Positions 36,961 to 47,075 of a stretch of DNA of 64,000 bases are shown here, piece after piece. The notes below the pieces were generated by a model, which was not told the origin of the DNA, ran no database searches, and saw nothing but the letters and a program-made list of their open reading frames with translations. Positions within the stretch are counted from its first letter, which is position 1. Each line of letters starts with the position of its first letter. Position numbers and translations under genes: made by a program. Source of the DNA: Rhynchopus euleeides (Eukaryota > Euglenozoa > Diplonemea > Diplonemida > Diplonemidae); the NCBI GenBank assembly GCA_963210315.1, contig OY723272.1, positions 1,674,001 to 1,738,000 on the forward strand, written 5' to 3'.

Positions 36961-36998
36961 CGTCCCCGGACCATGACGGGTGCCTGCACCAGGAGTCT
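36961..36998 (+). repeat. Interspersed short motif, GGACCATGACGGGTG family
   Basis: Matches 2281-2317 (GGACCATGACGGGTGC, then GGAGTC). Weaker relatives lie at 2231-2263 and about 37061. Confidence 0.6.
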
Positions 36999-38062
36999 AG
37001 CACGGCCGTGGTCCAGGGCATGACCGAAAACTGCTTGGGTAACGAGGCTCCCCAGACCAGGATGGGTGGAGACACCCGGAGTCTAAATAGTCACACCACG
37101 TCAGGCCAGACCTTCGCATTGCACTCCGCGAAGACTGCCACACAGCCGCGGGGCAGGTGTGCAGCCTGTGGAAAACCTCGTACAGAAAAGACTGTAAGGG
37201 ACGACAGCCCCGCCGAGGCGATACAGCGCCAGACGCGGCCCGAGTTTCTGGAGACCGACCGGGGAACTGGTTCGTCTTCAGGATAAGCGCCTCACAGAGG
37301 ACTGATCCTCACCTGTGTGATCCGTGAACCTCAGCCCCATGGTGCTGGAGTGGAGCGGGTGCCTCGACCTCTTTTCGGGTTTTTTTCTATTTCTTTATTT
37401 TCTTTTGGGTGCGTCCACCAAAGAAAACGTGGCCACCCACTCGCAGAGGCTCCCGAAAGCTCCAGCATCAGCTCGAGGTTCATGGAGTAGATCGGTGTCT
37501 CCAGAAGAAGGGGATGTCCGGTCGAAGAAGACAAACGACGAAGACAACCACACAGGCCGCACAAAAAAAAATTCTGAAAACTAGACGCAAGCCCCCCCCC
37601 CCCCCCCCCTTCCACCTCCTGGAAGCCCTGCTTTCTCGGCCCGGGTGAGGGGGCTGTTTGCAAAGAGTGGAACAGGGGTGGAAGGGGGTGTCTGCCGTTC
37701 AAACACAATGGTATCCCCCGGACTGAGACTTTCACAACCAGTCTCTGGGTCTTGTGGTGGGGGTGGGGGGTGGTGATGGTGGGTGGTGCTGTGAGTGTGA
37801 GAGAAGTTGATATTTTTGAGGAAGAGGGTGTGTGGGGAGATGCAGAAAACTGAGAGAATGCCAAAGGGGGGGGGGGCGGAGGGGTTACCGGCACCCCCCC
37901 CCCCCCTTGGCAAAAAAAGCGTTGGCCCGAGATGGCACGAATACGACCGAACCCCCCACCCCACCCCACCCCACCCCTCTTTCTCTCGCCTTCGACAGAT
38001 CAGCATCAACACCACACGACACCCCCCGGGCAACAGAGAAGAGCGGTGGGCCAGGCAGCAGG

Positions 38063-38780
38063 ATGTCCGTGCCCGAAAGCCCTCAGCAGAACCTATATCT
38101 GGAGCGGTTCATCCAGCTGAGGTGCGGCGTGGAGCTGGATGACAACTACGTGATCCTGGGGAAGAACGAGCTCCGAGACGGGTGGAAGGACGCGTACACA
38201 CGCGAGATAGATCCAAATGACATGTTCTACGCGTTCAGCGGGATGGTCACCAACGTCGGTGCGGGGTACTGTGGTGGGCTCGTCGCCGGGACTCTTGCCG
38301 GGAGCTACCAAGGGCTTGTGCACCAGCAGCAGGTGCAGGGGACAATGAATTGGGGTGGTGCGTGGCGCGGCCTGCTGAACCAAGGCGTGGTGACTGCCAA
38401 CCTGATGGCGAACCGTCTCGGCGCTGCGGCCTTCTGCATGGGAGTGGTGGAGAGTGGGCTGCGTGGGCTTGTGATGTCGCAGGCGGCACAGAGCTACCAG
38501 TTCAAAGACTACAGCGAGGACGACCTCTGGTTCTTCGAGAAGGACAGCAGGAAGCTTGCCCCTGTGTCTGCCTGCGTCGTGATGCCGCTGCTGCGCTATA
38601 GGCAGAGTGCACAGACAGTGCTGTGGTCTACGGTATGTCAGGTGGTGTCTCTTGTGTTGTGCTACCATGTCTATACAGGCGCTGATGGCGGCAGCCGTGA
38701 CAGTGTATGCGCACTGCTGGTCGGCAGAGAAGTACTTCGACATCCGGAGAGGGTGGGATACGCCCGCCCTGTCGGCCTAA
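38063..38780 (+). CDS. Tim17/Tim22/Tim23-family membrane protein
   Basis: Exons 38063-38632 and 38679-38780, joined in phase 0 across a 46-base GT-AG intron, give 223 residues. Four hydrophobic segments (about 59-85, 113-137, 164-180, 187-205) carry the family's small-residue, Gly-spaced helices (VGAGYCGGLVAGTLAGSY; NRLGAAAFCMGVVESGL). The spliced C-terminus adds the last helix (STALMAAAVTVYAHCW) and stops soon after, whereas read-through of the intron gives a polar, unrelated tail. The family forms import channels of the mitochondrial inner membrane; TMEM/OEP16-type relatives are an alternative. The ATG at 38063 follows a leader and gives a family-like length. Confidence 0.6.
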
Positions 38781-39076
38781 CCAGTGTGCTTCGTGGCGCG
38801 CAGAGACGCTGTGCTTGATGGCCGCATCTGCGCGGCAGGACCAGTGCCTGTCCCTAGCTTCCGCACCTGTGGGGTTGCGGCCCGTTACAGGCAACAGGCA
38901 GTGGAGGAGGCAAGACGGAGTGTCTTGGAAAAGGTGCAGGGGTTTGCGGGGGTGTCGGCCGCTTGGACTTTTTCATGAACTCGCTGCTTGAGAAATGCGT
39001 CGCCACCAAGCACTGCACCACATACACAGACCCCACCACCAGCCCACACACCCCACACACAACAAACACCGTCACA
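38781..39076. other. Spacer between Tim-like gene and SCP2 copy 3
   Basis: A 64-residue frame at 38784-38978 has a short helical stretch but no known domain and overlaps nothing; I do not call it a gene. The last 60 bases are the CA-rich SCP2 leader. The conserved SCP2 upstream block is absent here, unlike before the other copies. Confidence 0.5.
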
Positions 39077-39415
39077 ATGGCCGCCGTGTTCTTCCAGAAG
39101 ATCAACGAGGCGCTGTCCACGCCTGAGGGGAAGGAGGCCGCGAAGAAGGTGAACGAGGTGATCTCGTACGAGTTCCCGGACACGGGTGCGGAGTATGTGA
39201 TGGACCTGAAGGCGGCAAAGGCGTACAAGGGGAAGCACGACGACCCCGCATGCACCTTCAAGATGGACGAGAAGGTGTTCCTGGACCTTGCGTCTGGCAA
39301 GGCCGACGCCATGGGCCTCTTCATGGAGGGGAAGGTGGAGCTGGACGGTGACACCGACGTGGCCATGAAGCTGCAGAAGGTGCTGAAGGCGCTGGGCAAC
39401 ACCGCGAAGCTGTGA
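39077..39415 (+). CDS. SCP2 sterol-carrier domain protein, copy 3
   Basis: 112 residues, identical to the other four copies and ending AKL (PTS1-like). It lacks the conserved upstream block seen before copies 1, 2, 4 and 5 and has its own 3' flank (39416-39609), so it may be expressed differently or be the founder or an end member of the array. The DNA differs from other copies only at synonymous sites (for example TAT for TAC in EYVMDL). Confidence 0.93.
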   Translation: MAAVFFQKINEALSTPEGKEAAKKVNEVISYEFPDTGAEYVMDLKAAKAYKGKHDDPACTFKMDEKVFLDLASGKADAMGLFMEGKVELDGDTDVAMKLQKVLKALGNTAKL

Positions 39416-39659
39416 ACACTGCCCTTCTGAATCTTGCTTTGACGACTGGGTGTGATCCTGTCCCTGTGTGCTCTGTCGATTGTGTCTTGTGCTGCTGAGC
39501 GGCACGGTGCGTTGTGCATCTTGATACGACCCACGGTGGCAGATGTGCGGCACATGAGCCTTGGTGCTGCTGCCTGCCGTGCACGTGTGATGTGAAGACG
39601 CACTGAGCGTGCATTCTGGTGTCTTTGACATGACAGGATGCACACAACACGTGTGTCTG

Positions 39660-39914
39660 TGTGTCTTTCCTGCTTCACGCTTCCTTCTCTCGTTGCGGGC
39701 GGTGTCTCACCACACCGCCCTGTGGACGAGTCTTCTCCTTCTCCTGACGTGCACCGCAAGGAGGTATGCAGCGACCGTGCACCACGTCGTTGTGTGCCTG
39801 CTGTGGTGCATGCCTTGTTTTATTGCAACCCACGTGCTGCTGTTCAGTGTCGGCAACGCGTGGACGTGTCCATACCATGTCCTGATGACCCGAACAGTTG
39901 TGCAGCATGACCCA
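39660..39914 (+). promoter_or_regulatory. Conserved upstream block of SCP2 copy 4
   Basis: Same block as 51-290, here with the long TTCTCC form and the extra 10-base unit, about 140 bases before the start codon at 40052. Confidence 0.5.
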
Positions 39915-40051
39915 CCCCACCCTCTTGTCGGGCTTGCTCTCTGATGACGGTCAATGTTGAGTGTGTTTGCCAGCAGGTCGCCCTGTCACACATCAACCAG
40001 CACCTCCATACCCCACCAGCCCACACACCCCACACAACAAACACCGTCACA

Positions 40052-40390
40052 ATGGCCGCCGTGTTCTTCCAGAAGATCAACGAGGCGCTGTCCACGCCTG
40101 AGGGGAAGGAGGCCGCGAAGAAGGTGAACGAGGTGATCTCGTACGAGTTCCCGGACACGGGTGCGGAGTACGTGATGGACCTGAAGGCGGCAAAGGCGTA
40201 CAAGGGGAAGCACGACGACCCCGCATGCACCTTCAAGATGGACGAGAAGGTGTTCCTGGACCTCGCGTCTGGCAAGGCCGACGCCATGGGCCTCTTCATG
40301 GAGGGGAAGGTGGAGCTGGACGGTGACACTGACGTGGCCATGAAGCTGCAGAAGGTGCTGAAGGCGCTGGGCAACACGGCCAAGCTGTGA
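40052..40390 (+). CDS. SCP2 sterol-carrier domain protein, copy 4
   Basis: 112 residues, identical to the others, C-terminal AKL. Its 3' flank matches that of copy 1, so it is copy 1's counterpart in the duplicated block. It is synonymous to copy 1 at nearly every site (ACT for ACC in DTDVAM). Confidence 0.93.
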   Translation: MAAVFFQKINEALSTPEGKEAAKKVNEVISYEFPDTGAEYVMDLKAAKAYKGKHDDPACTFKMDEKVFLDLASGKADAMGLFMEGKVELDGDTDVAMKLQKVLKALGNTAKL

Positions 40391-40705
40391 GCGGTGCCCA
40401 GGCTGTGAGTGTTGCTGACGGCGTGAGTCTGCATCAGACAAAGAAGACGTGTCGATATCCCTAAGAGTGGTGCGCTGCTCTGACGGCCATGCCACCCTGC
40501 CTGGTTATTGGGAGTGCTGCTGCTCGCAGCAGGATCTGTTGCGATTGATCGGAATCAAGACTGCGGCAGATTTTTTCGTGTGTGTTCATGGACCACGTTG
40601 CCACGTCGCGTGTGCAGCGCGTGTGGTGCCATCACCGCCGCGCTGTGCTGCGTTATCTGCAAGGTCGGGGCGATTCCCCTTCGGCTGATGTGTGCACGTG
40701 CGTCT

Positions 40706-40955
40706 GTGTGTCTTTCCTGCTTCACGCTTCCTTCTCTCGTTGCGGGCGGTGTCTCACCACACCGCCCTGTGGACGAGTCTTCTCCTGACGTGCACCGCAA
40801 GGAGGCACGCAGCGACCGTGCACCACGTCGCTGTGTGCCTGCTGTGGTGCGTGTCTTGTTTTATTGCAACCCACGTGCTGCTGTTCAGTGTCGGCAACGC
40901 GTGGACGTGTCCATACCATGTCCTGATGACCCGAATAGTTGTGCAGCATGACCCA
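40706..40955 (+). promoter_or_regulatory. Conserved upstream block of SCP2 copy 5
   Basis: Same block as 51-290 with the short TTCTCC form but with the extra 10-base unit, a mixture not seen in the corresponding block before copy 2. Confidence 0.5.
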
Positions 40956-41078
40956 CCTCCTTTGCCATCATTGCCCTCCGATGCACATCAGTGTTTGAGT
41001 GCAGGTCACCCTGTGCCGTGCCAACCATCACCACACACCCCACCAGCCCACACACCACACACAACAAACACCGTCACA

Positions 41079-41417
41079 ATGGCCGCCGTGTTCTTCCAGA
41101 AGATCAACGAGGCGCTGTCCACGCCTGAGGGGAAGGAGGCCGCGAAGAAGGTGAACGAGGTGATCTCGTACGAGTTCCCGGACACGGGTGCGGAGTACGT
41201 GATGGACCTGAAGGCGGCGAAGGCGTACAAGGGGAAGCACGACGACCCCGCATGCACCTTCAAGATGGACGAGAAGGTGTTCCTGGACCTCGCGTCTGGC
41301 AAGGCCGACGCCATGGGCCTCTTCATGGAGGGGAAGGTGGAGCTGGACGGTGACACCGACGTGGCCATGAAGCTGCAGAAGGTGCTGAAGGCGCTGGGCA
41401 ACACCGCGAAGCTGTGA
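41079..41417 (+). CDS. SCP2 sterol-carrier domain protein, copy 5
   Basis: 112 residues, identical to the others, C-terminal AKL. Its 3' flank to 41710 matches that of copy 2. It is the last copy before the hAT-type transposon at 41878. Confidence 0.93.
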   Translation: MAAVFFQKINEALSTPEGKEAAKKVNEVISYEFPDTGAEYVMDLKAAKAYKGKHDDPACTFKMDEKVFLDLASGKADAMGLFMEGKVELDGDTDVAMKLQKVLKALGNTAKL

Positions 41418-41877
41418 ACACTGCCCTTCTGAATCTTTTTCTGTTGCGAGCAGTGTGCTCCACACAACGTAACGTGCTGCGGCTCGGCCTCGGCCTCCGA
41501 CGTGTGCCGCGTGTAACCTGTGCCGTGTGAGCCGCAAAGCGACACGTGTGCCCTGCGCGTGGTGCCTCACCGCCGCACCCCACACGCTGCCCGCCTGCGG
41601 CGGCAGGCAACCCCGCCACGCGAGACCTCCTCGCTGACGCACTGCCTGCCTTGCCCCCCACCTTGCCCTACCCATGCCTGGCTGGTGCGTGCCACCACCC
41701 GACCCCTCCGTGTTGACCCAGACGCAGCACCACCACTTCCCCACCCCCCGCCAGCCCCCCCTTGGACGCAGTAGCGAACGTTGCTGACAGTCTTTACTTT
41801 GTCCACCACAGCCATGACATCCGCTGCACACAGGGGGGTTGTACATGTCTCTGGGCAGGACCCATGTCTGTTCTCTC
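41418..41877. other. Spacer between SCP2 copy 5 and the transposon
   Basis: The first 293 bases are shared with 1837-2129. The rest (41711-41877) is unique and has no gene. Confidence 0.6.
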
Positions 41878-42012
41878 CATGGTTTTCAACAGATCTTTAC
41901 GAAGATGTTGGCTGGAAAACGGCTTTTTTAAAGATCTTTGTAAAATTTTCAATTTTCCTAAGATCTTGGTATTTTTTACTAAGATCTTAGCTAAGATCTT
42001 AGTTTTTCCCCC
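41878..42012 (+). repeat. Left terminal and subterminal inverted repeat of the hAT-type element
   Basis: CATGGTT end plus four AAGATCTT words in T-rich sequence; the reverse complement lies at 46500-46670. Confidence 0.75.
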
Positions 42013-42307
42013 ATATTCCTTGTTGACTGACTGGAGATACACTCCCTGACGAGGCCCAGGACGATTTTTCCTGCCGGCAGCGTACGACACAATGCACGGC
42101 GTCAGCAAACATATACTGACTGAGAGCGGTTGCGGCTGAACGGTGTTGTGACTGCATTTCATAGCTTACCTTCTCCCCCACAAATCCCTCCTGATCGCAA
42201 TCTGTGCCTGTTCCTGAGTGTGTCTTGCTGTCGCCGATGAGCTGCTTGCCGCAAACCCCACCCCAACATGCCTCGCCACAATCATCATCCACAAAGCCAG
42301 GGCCATC

Positions 42308-44962
42308 ATGAGTGGGGCAGGTGATCATGACGTGGAAATGGACAGCCTGCCCCCGGCGGACCCCGCGCAGCCGGAGCCTGAACCCCAGCCTGCCCCCGCG
42401 GACGAGGAGCAGGAGGAGGAGCCAGCAGGGCCGCCCGCTCAGGCGGAGCCGCCTGCTCAGGTGGACACGCCTCTAACGCAAGCGGTGGACACGCTGTCCA
42501 AGCAGCTGGGGAAGAAGCGCAAGCCGGCGCTTGTCGACGAGGCTGTGGAGCTGGGCATCTACACGAGGCTTGCGAATGGGGAAGTGCAAGAAGAGGGCAG
42601 AAAGCTGAAGCGGTCAAAGGGGGAGGTGGCGGAGGCTGTGGCGAAGTTCCGGATCCGCAATCGACAGCAGGGGCCTGGGAGTGACACAGTGCCACAGACG
42701 CAGGGACGGCAGCCCCTTCCCTCCACAGTTGAGAGGCGTGCGGCATCGGCACGGATCGCTGAGAAGGGGGCTGCCGCCAACATTCCGGAGCAGGCGAAGG
42801 TGAAGGCCTACGACCTTGCTGCACCTCTGATAGATGTGATCGACGAGTTCGACACCTGCTCACAGGTGGAGCTCGGCAAGGCACCCGCAGGTTTCATCAA
42901 CAGAGCGTCCCTTCTGAGGATGTTTGAAGAGGGGCAGATGGTTCCCGCCTGTCAGACGTGCTCCCGCCTGTGGAACCCCGGGTCCCAGGCCCTTGATGTG
43001 CGGGGCCACTTCACGGGGGGGAAGCACCTAGACAAGGTGGCGAAGGCGGCTGCCCAGGATGAGGCAGCGCAGAAGACCATCCCTGGGTTGGCTTCACGTC
43101 ACACGTCTTGCTTCGAACTCAAGGCGACAAAGGCTGCGCTCTACGCAGGCATCACCCCCGCTGCGCTGCACACCGCCCTTGAGGTTCTCAATGGCATCAC
43201 CATCCCGCGGTACGTTCCACGCCTTGGGCCCGTCGTGACGAGGAATAGTCCCAAGGTGATGGAGGAAAGTCGTGCGGCCATCACAGACCGACTCAAGGGG
43301 CGGAGGTGGTCAGTGCTGCACGACTGTGGATCGCTGCTGGGAACGCAGCTGATCTCGATGGTATGTTCAGCACGGAGCTTCAGTGCTGTGCTGGTGGTGC
43401 CCCTCACTGATGCGCCTGTAGCAACGGTCCTGAAGGAGGAGTGGGAGAAACTGGGCCTGAGCGCCCCAATGATGGTGCGTTCTGATCGCGGCGGGAGAAA
43501 CGGGGCAGCAAGCAGGGAGGTCGACGCGGAACTCGGCATCCCGTGGGTGTCGTGCATCCCCCACATCGCCAACAACGCTGCGGATTCCGCTGATAAGTGG
43601 CTCAAGAAGCAGAAACTCGAGTTCTTGGCAAGAGTCGAACTTGGGGATTTCACAGACCCCGCCAGTGGCGTGCTGTCATACGTGCTCGTATCCCTGCTGG
43701 ATGCCCTGTTTTCAGGGGAGGACTGCAAGAACAGGGCGCGTCGCTACGTTGAAGCGCAGCAGAAGGTGTTGGAGCCTGCCGGAGCTGACGTGCTGGCAGA
43801 ACTGGTGGAGCGGATGAGCGGGATGGCTGCCGTCGCGAAGCCGCGGGAGAAGGAGGCGCTGTTTGCTGTCTACCGCAGCGAGGTCCCCCCGGGGCTGGCG
43901 GCCCTCACAGAGGCAGCGGACTTCGACGGGTTGCTCGCCGCCGCACGGGGTAAGCTCGCTGAGCTACAGGAGAAGATCCCCGAGAGCGCACCCCCCTGTG
44001 TCAGATGCCCCCTGCTCAGCGACACGCGGTACGAAGCGAGCCTGAAGTGCTACCTGCACTGCCGTGACAGGCTGGCGGCCCTCCACAGCTTCGCGGCTTT
44101 GGAGCTCAAGAACACGCAGAAGCCATGCAGCAGCTTAAATGTTCTGCGAAGCCTGCTGGACCGCTACAGCACTGCCACCCTCCACGCCGACCTCAAGATG
44201 ATGTGTGACAACACGGCACCCCTGCTGCGCGTCTTTCGAAAGTACTCCGACCCCTCTGCCGAGCCGCATGCGCACCAGGTTTGGGGGGACATAGAGGACT
44301 GCATCCACGACCTCGACGAGGCCGGCGGGATAGCCAGGGGTGAGGCCGAAGAGGCCTACCTCCAGAGAGTCAACACCCACCCCGACCTCTCCGAGAGTGC
44401 TTCACCGGTGGCTGTCCTGCTGAGCGAGTCACTCAAGCGCCTCTGGTGGGGAAATAAAGGAGAGAGCGGGTACTGGTTCTGGCGTGGCGTGCGGCATTTG
44501 TGCCCACAGCAGGCCCTGCTGATGCAGACATGCAAAACCCTCCTTCCTTTTGAGCAGCTGCAACTTGCCCTCCCTCAGTTCTCAGCTGTTGTCACCGTGG
44601 AGGCATGGAGCACATACCTGGCTGGACTCGGAAAATTCGCGAAAGGCAAACCCACCGGCAAGGACAAGGCCTCAGCTGTCGGCTTCTGGGAGAAGTACAC
44701 GTCTGCTGGCGAGGGGCTCCGGTGCCTTTCCCTGGACCTGCTGGCGGTGCCTGCAGCTACCACCGGCTGCGACTCGGTGTTCAGCGTAGGGAAAGATGCT
44801 CTTCCTGCCAACCGCAGCGCCGCAAAGCCTGACGTGATGGCAAGTATCGTGTTTCATCACTGCAACCAGGACCTGGCGGTCAGATACCCACAGAGCCATC
44901 TCAGGCATTCCTTCCCCAAGGTGAGGAACAACGGTGGTTGCCAGGAAGTTGACCTGTCGTGA
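42308..44962 (+). CDS. hAT-like transposase
   Basis: 884 residues, uninterrupted. An acidic Pro/Glu/Gln-rich N-terminus (1-80) is followed by a basic region. A zinc finger of BED style lies around 213-240 (CQTCSRLWNPGS, then GHFTGGKH). The catalytic region shows hAT landmarks: RRWSVLHDCGSLLGTQ near residue 335, MVRSDRGGRNG, and CIPHIANNAADSADKW (the C-x2-H motif). Near 795-850 is the hAT C-terminal dimerisation domain (LSLDLLAVPAATTGCDSVFSVG, abridged; then ANRSAAKPDVMASIVF). The ATG at 42308 gives the whole N-terminus; the frame is open 90 bases further upstream. It lies between matched inverted ends, so it is likely the element's own enzyme rather than a domesticated gene. Confidence 0.85.
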   Translation: MSGAGDHDVEMDSLPPADPAQPEPEPQPAPADEEQEEEPAGPPAQAEPPAQVDTPLTQAVDTLSKQLGKKRKPALVDEAVELGIYTRLANGEVQEEGRKLKRSKGEVAEAVAKFRIRNRQQGPGSDTVPQTQGRQPLPSTVERRAASARIAEKGAAANIPEQAKVKAYDLAAPLIDVIDEFDTCSQVELGKAPAGFINRASLLRMFEEGQMVPACQTCSRLWNPGSQALDVRGHFTGGKHLDKVAKAAAQDEAAQKTIPGLASRHTSCFELKATKAALYAGITPAALHTALEVLNGITIPRYVPRLGPVVTRNSPKVMEESRAAITDRLKGRRWSVLHDCGSLLGTQLISMVCSARSFSAVLVVPLTDAPVATVLKEEWEKLGLSAPMMVRSDRGGRNGAASREVDAELGIPWVSCIPHIANNAADSADKWLKKQKLEFLARVELGDFTDPASGVLSYVLVSLLDALFSGEDCKNRARRYVEAQQKVLEPAGADVLAELVERMSGMAAVAKPREKEALFAVYRSEVPPGLAALTEAADFDGLLAAARGKLAELQEKIPESAPPCVRCPLLSDTRYEASLKCYLHCRDRLAALHSFAALELKNTQKPCSSLNVLRSLLDRYSTATLHADLKMMCDNTAPLLRVFRKYSDPSAEPHAHQVWGDIEDCIHDLDEAGGIARGEAEEAYLQRVNTHPDLSESASPVAVLLSESLKRLWWGNKGESGYWFWRGVRHLCPQQALLMQTCKTLLPFEQLQLALPQFSAVVTVEAWSTYLAGLGKFAKGKPTGKDKASAVGFWEKYTSAGEGLRCLSLDLLAVPAATTGCDSVFSVGKDALPANRSAAKPDVMASIVFHHCNQDLAVRYPQSHLRHSFPKVRNNGGCQEVDLS

Positions 44963-45044
44963 TGATCTCAGAAACGTCCTCAGTCCTGGGGTTTTCAACT
45001 CCGGGGATGGGTGTGTGTGTGTGTGTGTGGGGGGGGGGGGGGTA

Positions 45045-46191
45045 GGGGGGGTCAAATGCCACCCTTTTACGTGGACAAACACGATTTTTCAAAAAACCGG
45101 CGCAGAGGCCCCAAAGCCCCCGTAAACCCTCCAAACCCCCCCAGATCGGTCCGGAAACCCATCGAACCCCACTTTTCCACCATTCCGGGCACCTCAGGTG
45201 CCCGAATTGGGGTACCTAAATTTTGTGCCACCGTTTGGTACCGTACAGTGCCACTGTGTGGGAGGTTGGAAAAGAAAATGCCCCAACACACCACATCTGA
45301 GGGTTGCAATGCATGTTGCTTGCCAACCACGTCATCCGGTGGGTGTCAGGCGCTATGTAGGTGGCATTAGCCAGGTCTTCGATGTGTTCTGGCTTGTATA
45401 TATACCTCCCTGCCACCATGCACCGGGAGGCTGCCTGTAGGTACGGAACAGTCCAGATGGTCGTGTGATTCCTGTGCAGCAGTGCTCCACAACCGGGATG
45501 TGTTGACAACGACTGTTGCAACACGAGCTGTACATTCCGGGAACACATGAAGTGCGCTGTCGTGGTACCCATTGTGCCAGAATTGGTAGTTGCTGCGGTC
45601 TACTTTGCCTGGCCCAAGAGCACTGGTACTGAACGGTGCAATATGCGTGGCGAGGTGAATACAACGGAAGCGCGCAAAGTCAATACAGCTCTCGGATGGC
45701 GGGTGGTGGTGCCACTAGTGTGTGACGTTCACTCGAGGATACAACGCATCACAATGAATCAGCAACCGTGGACCGAGTACAATACGCTCTCTGTGGCTGG
45801 TGTGGGGGACAAAGGCAGTGCCTGTGCCGCAGGCAGGGAGGTATATATACAAGCCAGAACACATCGAAGACCTGGCTAATGCCACCTACATAGCGCCTGA
45901 CACCCACCGGATGACGTGGTTGGCAAGCAACATGCATTGCAACCCTCAGATGTGGTGTGTTGGGGCATTTTCTTTTCCAACCTCCCACACAGTGGCACTG
46001 TACGGTACCAAACGGTGGCACAAAATTTAGGTACCCCAATTCGGGCACCTGAGGTGCCCGGAATGGTGGAAAAGTGGGGTTCGATGGGTTTCCGGACCGA
46101 TCTGGGGGGGTTTGGAGGGTTTACGGGGGCTTTGGGGCCTCTGCGCCGGTTTTTTGAAAAATCGTGTTTGTCACCCCCATTTGACCCCCCC
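45045..46191. mobile_element. Foldback element with 360-bp inverted arms
   Basis: Arms 45045-45414 and 45832-46191 are inverted copies with few differences, enclosing a 417-base loop without a clear gene. TA lies just outside both ends (45043-45044 and 46192-46193), a likely target duplication. The outer ends start with a G-run and GTCAAATG. The inner arm ends carry TATATATAC. It sits between the hAT transposase and that element's right end, so it inserted there later. The flanking 44970-45010 and 46250-46300 are themselves similar in direct orientation (GGGGTTTTCAAC-CCGGGG). Confidence 0.8.
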
Positions 46192-46499
46192 TAGGGGGGG
46201 GGGGTAAAGAGTAGAAGAGTGTGGGGGGGGGGGCGGTCAGTTGCATGTATCAGAAATGTTCCAAGTCATGGGACGGGGTTTTCAACCCCGGGGTTGGGTG
46301 AGGCTGCTTAGCGAATGAAGGGGGGAAATGAGGTTTCTAACCCTGTTGGTGAAACAGGAATGGGGTTTTCAACTCCTCCTGTACTGTTTGACGTGATCTA
46401 TTTGTGCACCCCAAACGCTCTCCGTTCACGGGACAGCGAAGCCTGCACTCCTGACTGGGATGTGCCGTGTGTCTGTAGTATTCCAGCAAGAATACGAAA

Positions 46500-46670
46500 G
46501 GATATTTGCAAAAAAACTAAGATCTTACCTAAGATCTTCGAAAAAAATACTAAGATCTTAATTTTTGTGCTTTTTTTCACTAAGATCTTAACAGAAAAAA
46601 AATTACGACGACGAAGACATGCTCGACGGGTTTCGGGAAAAAAAGGGGGTAAGATCTGTTGATAACCATG
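46500..46670 (-). repeat. Right terminal and subterminal inverted repeat of the hAT-type element
   Basis: Reverse complement of 41878-42012, with four AAGATCTT words and the ending AGATCTGTTGATAACCATG. Confidence 0.75.
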
Positions 46671-47075
46671 TCTCTCGGCGTCTATCGGAGTGTGATCCTG
46701 TGTTGCCTCCCGGCTTTCTTCATCCTCCGCAGACAGCCTTGTTGACCCGAGTCTCGGAACGTTGCCTCCACGGGCAGAAGCCATTCCTCCTCCTGGAACA
46801 GATTGATTTTTCACATTTTTTCAAAACACCATCACCACGACCACCCCTCCCTCCGTCAGGAACACCACGAATCTCAACAGTTCCCTCGTCCTCACCCCCA
46901 CGCTCGCCTTTTTCATCTTCCCAAACCAGGTCTGAAACAGAGAAGCCGCCAGTTTTTTTTATCCCCCCTCCCCGGCACATTTCGCTTCTCCCGACCGCCT
47001 TTCTCTCCCCTCTCCCCAACACACACACACACCCGCCTCTCCCCTCCGCCCCCTTCTCAACACTTCGCGAGAGCA
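46671..47075. other. Upstream region of the CCCH gene
   Basis: C- and T-rich leader sequence with CA repeats, ending CACTTCGCGAGAGCA just before the start codon. No other gene. Confidence 0.5.

Larger units (their letters stand above)
34997..38062. other. Spacer without a convincing gene
   Basis: 3.1 kb with G-runs, CT-runs (36374-36420) and two short interspersed repeats (36411-36484 and 36961-36998). A frame around 37008-37286 has one CxxC stretch (GRCAACGKPRTEKT) but no recognisable domain. 36540-36602 has a small inverted pair around TTGGTGAT and GTTCACCAA. Confidence 0.55.
39610..41710 (+). repeat. Segmental duplication block, right copy
   Basis: Direct-orientation partner of 1-2129, 39.6 kb away. 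It contains SCP2 copies 4 and 5, which correspond to copies 1 and 2. The block ends at GACCCCTCCG; beyond it the sequences are unrelated. Confidence 0.9.
41878..46670 (+). mobile_element. hAT-type DNA transposon, complete-looking
   Basis: Inverted ends start CATGGTT, then TCAACAGATCTT, at 41878, with the reverse complement ending at 46670. A 6-base TCTCTC flanks both sides (41872-41877 and 46671-46676), a likely target duplication. Inside each end lie four AAGATCTT words with mirrored spacing: starts 41931, 41960, 41981, 41993 (gaps 29, 21, 12) and 46519, 46531, 46552, 46582 (gaps 12, 21, 30). The interior carries an open 884-residue hAT-like transposase (42308-44962) and a foldback element (45045-46191). 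hAT elements usually make 8-bp duplications and begin CAGNG, so this may be a divergent branch. Confidence 0.75.

Noticed and set aside
37008-37286. 92-residue ORF with a CxxC pair
   Set aside because: A single CxxC in repeat-derived sequence is not enough to call a gene.
38633-38818. Read-through end of the Tim-like gene across the intron
   Set aside because: The GT-AG splice restores a membrane helix and a nearby stop, while read-through gives an unrelated polar tail.
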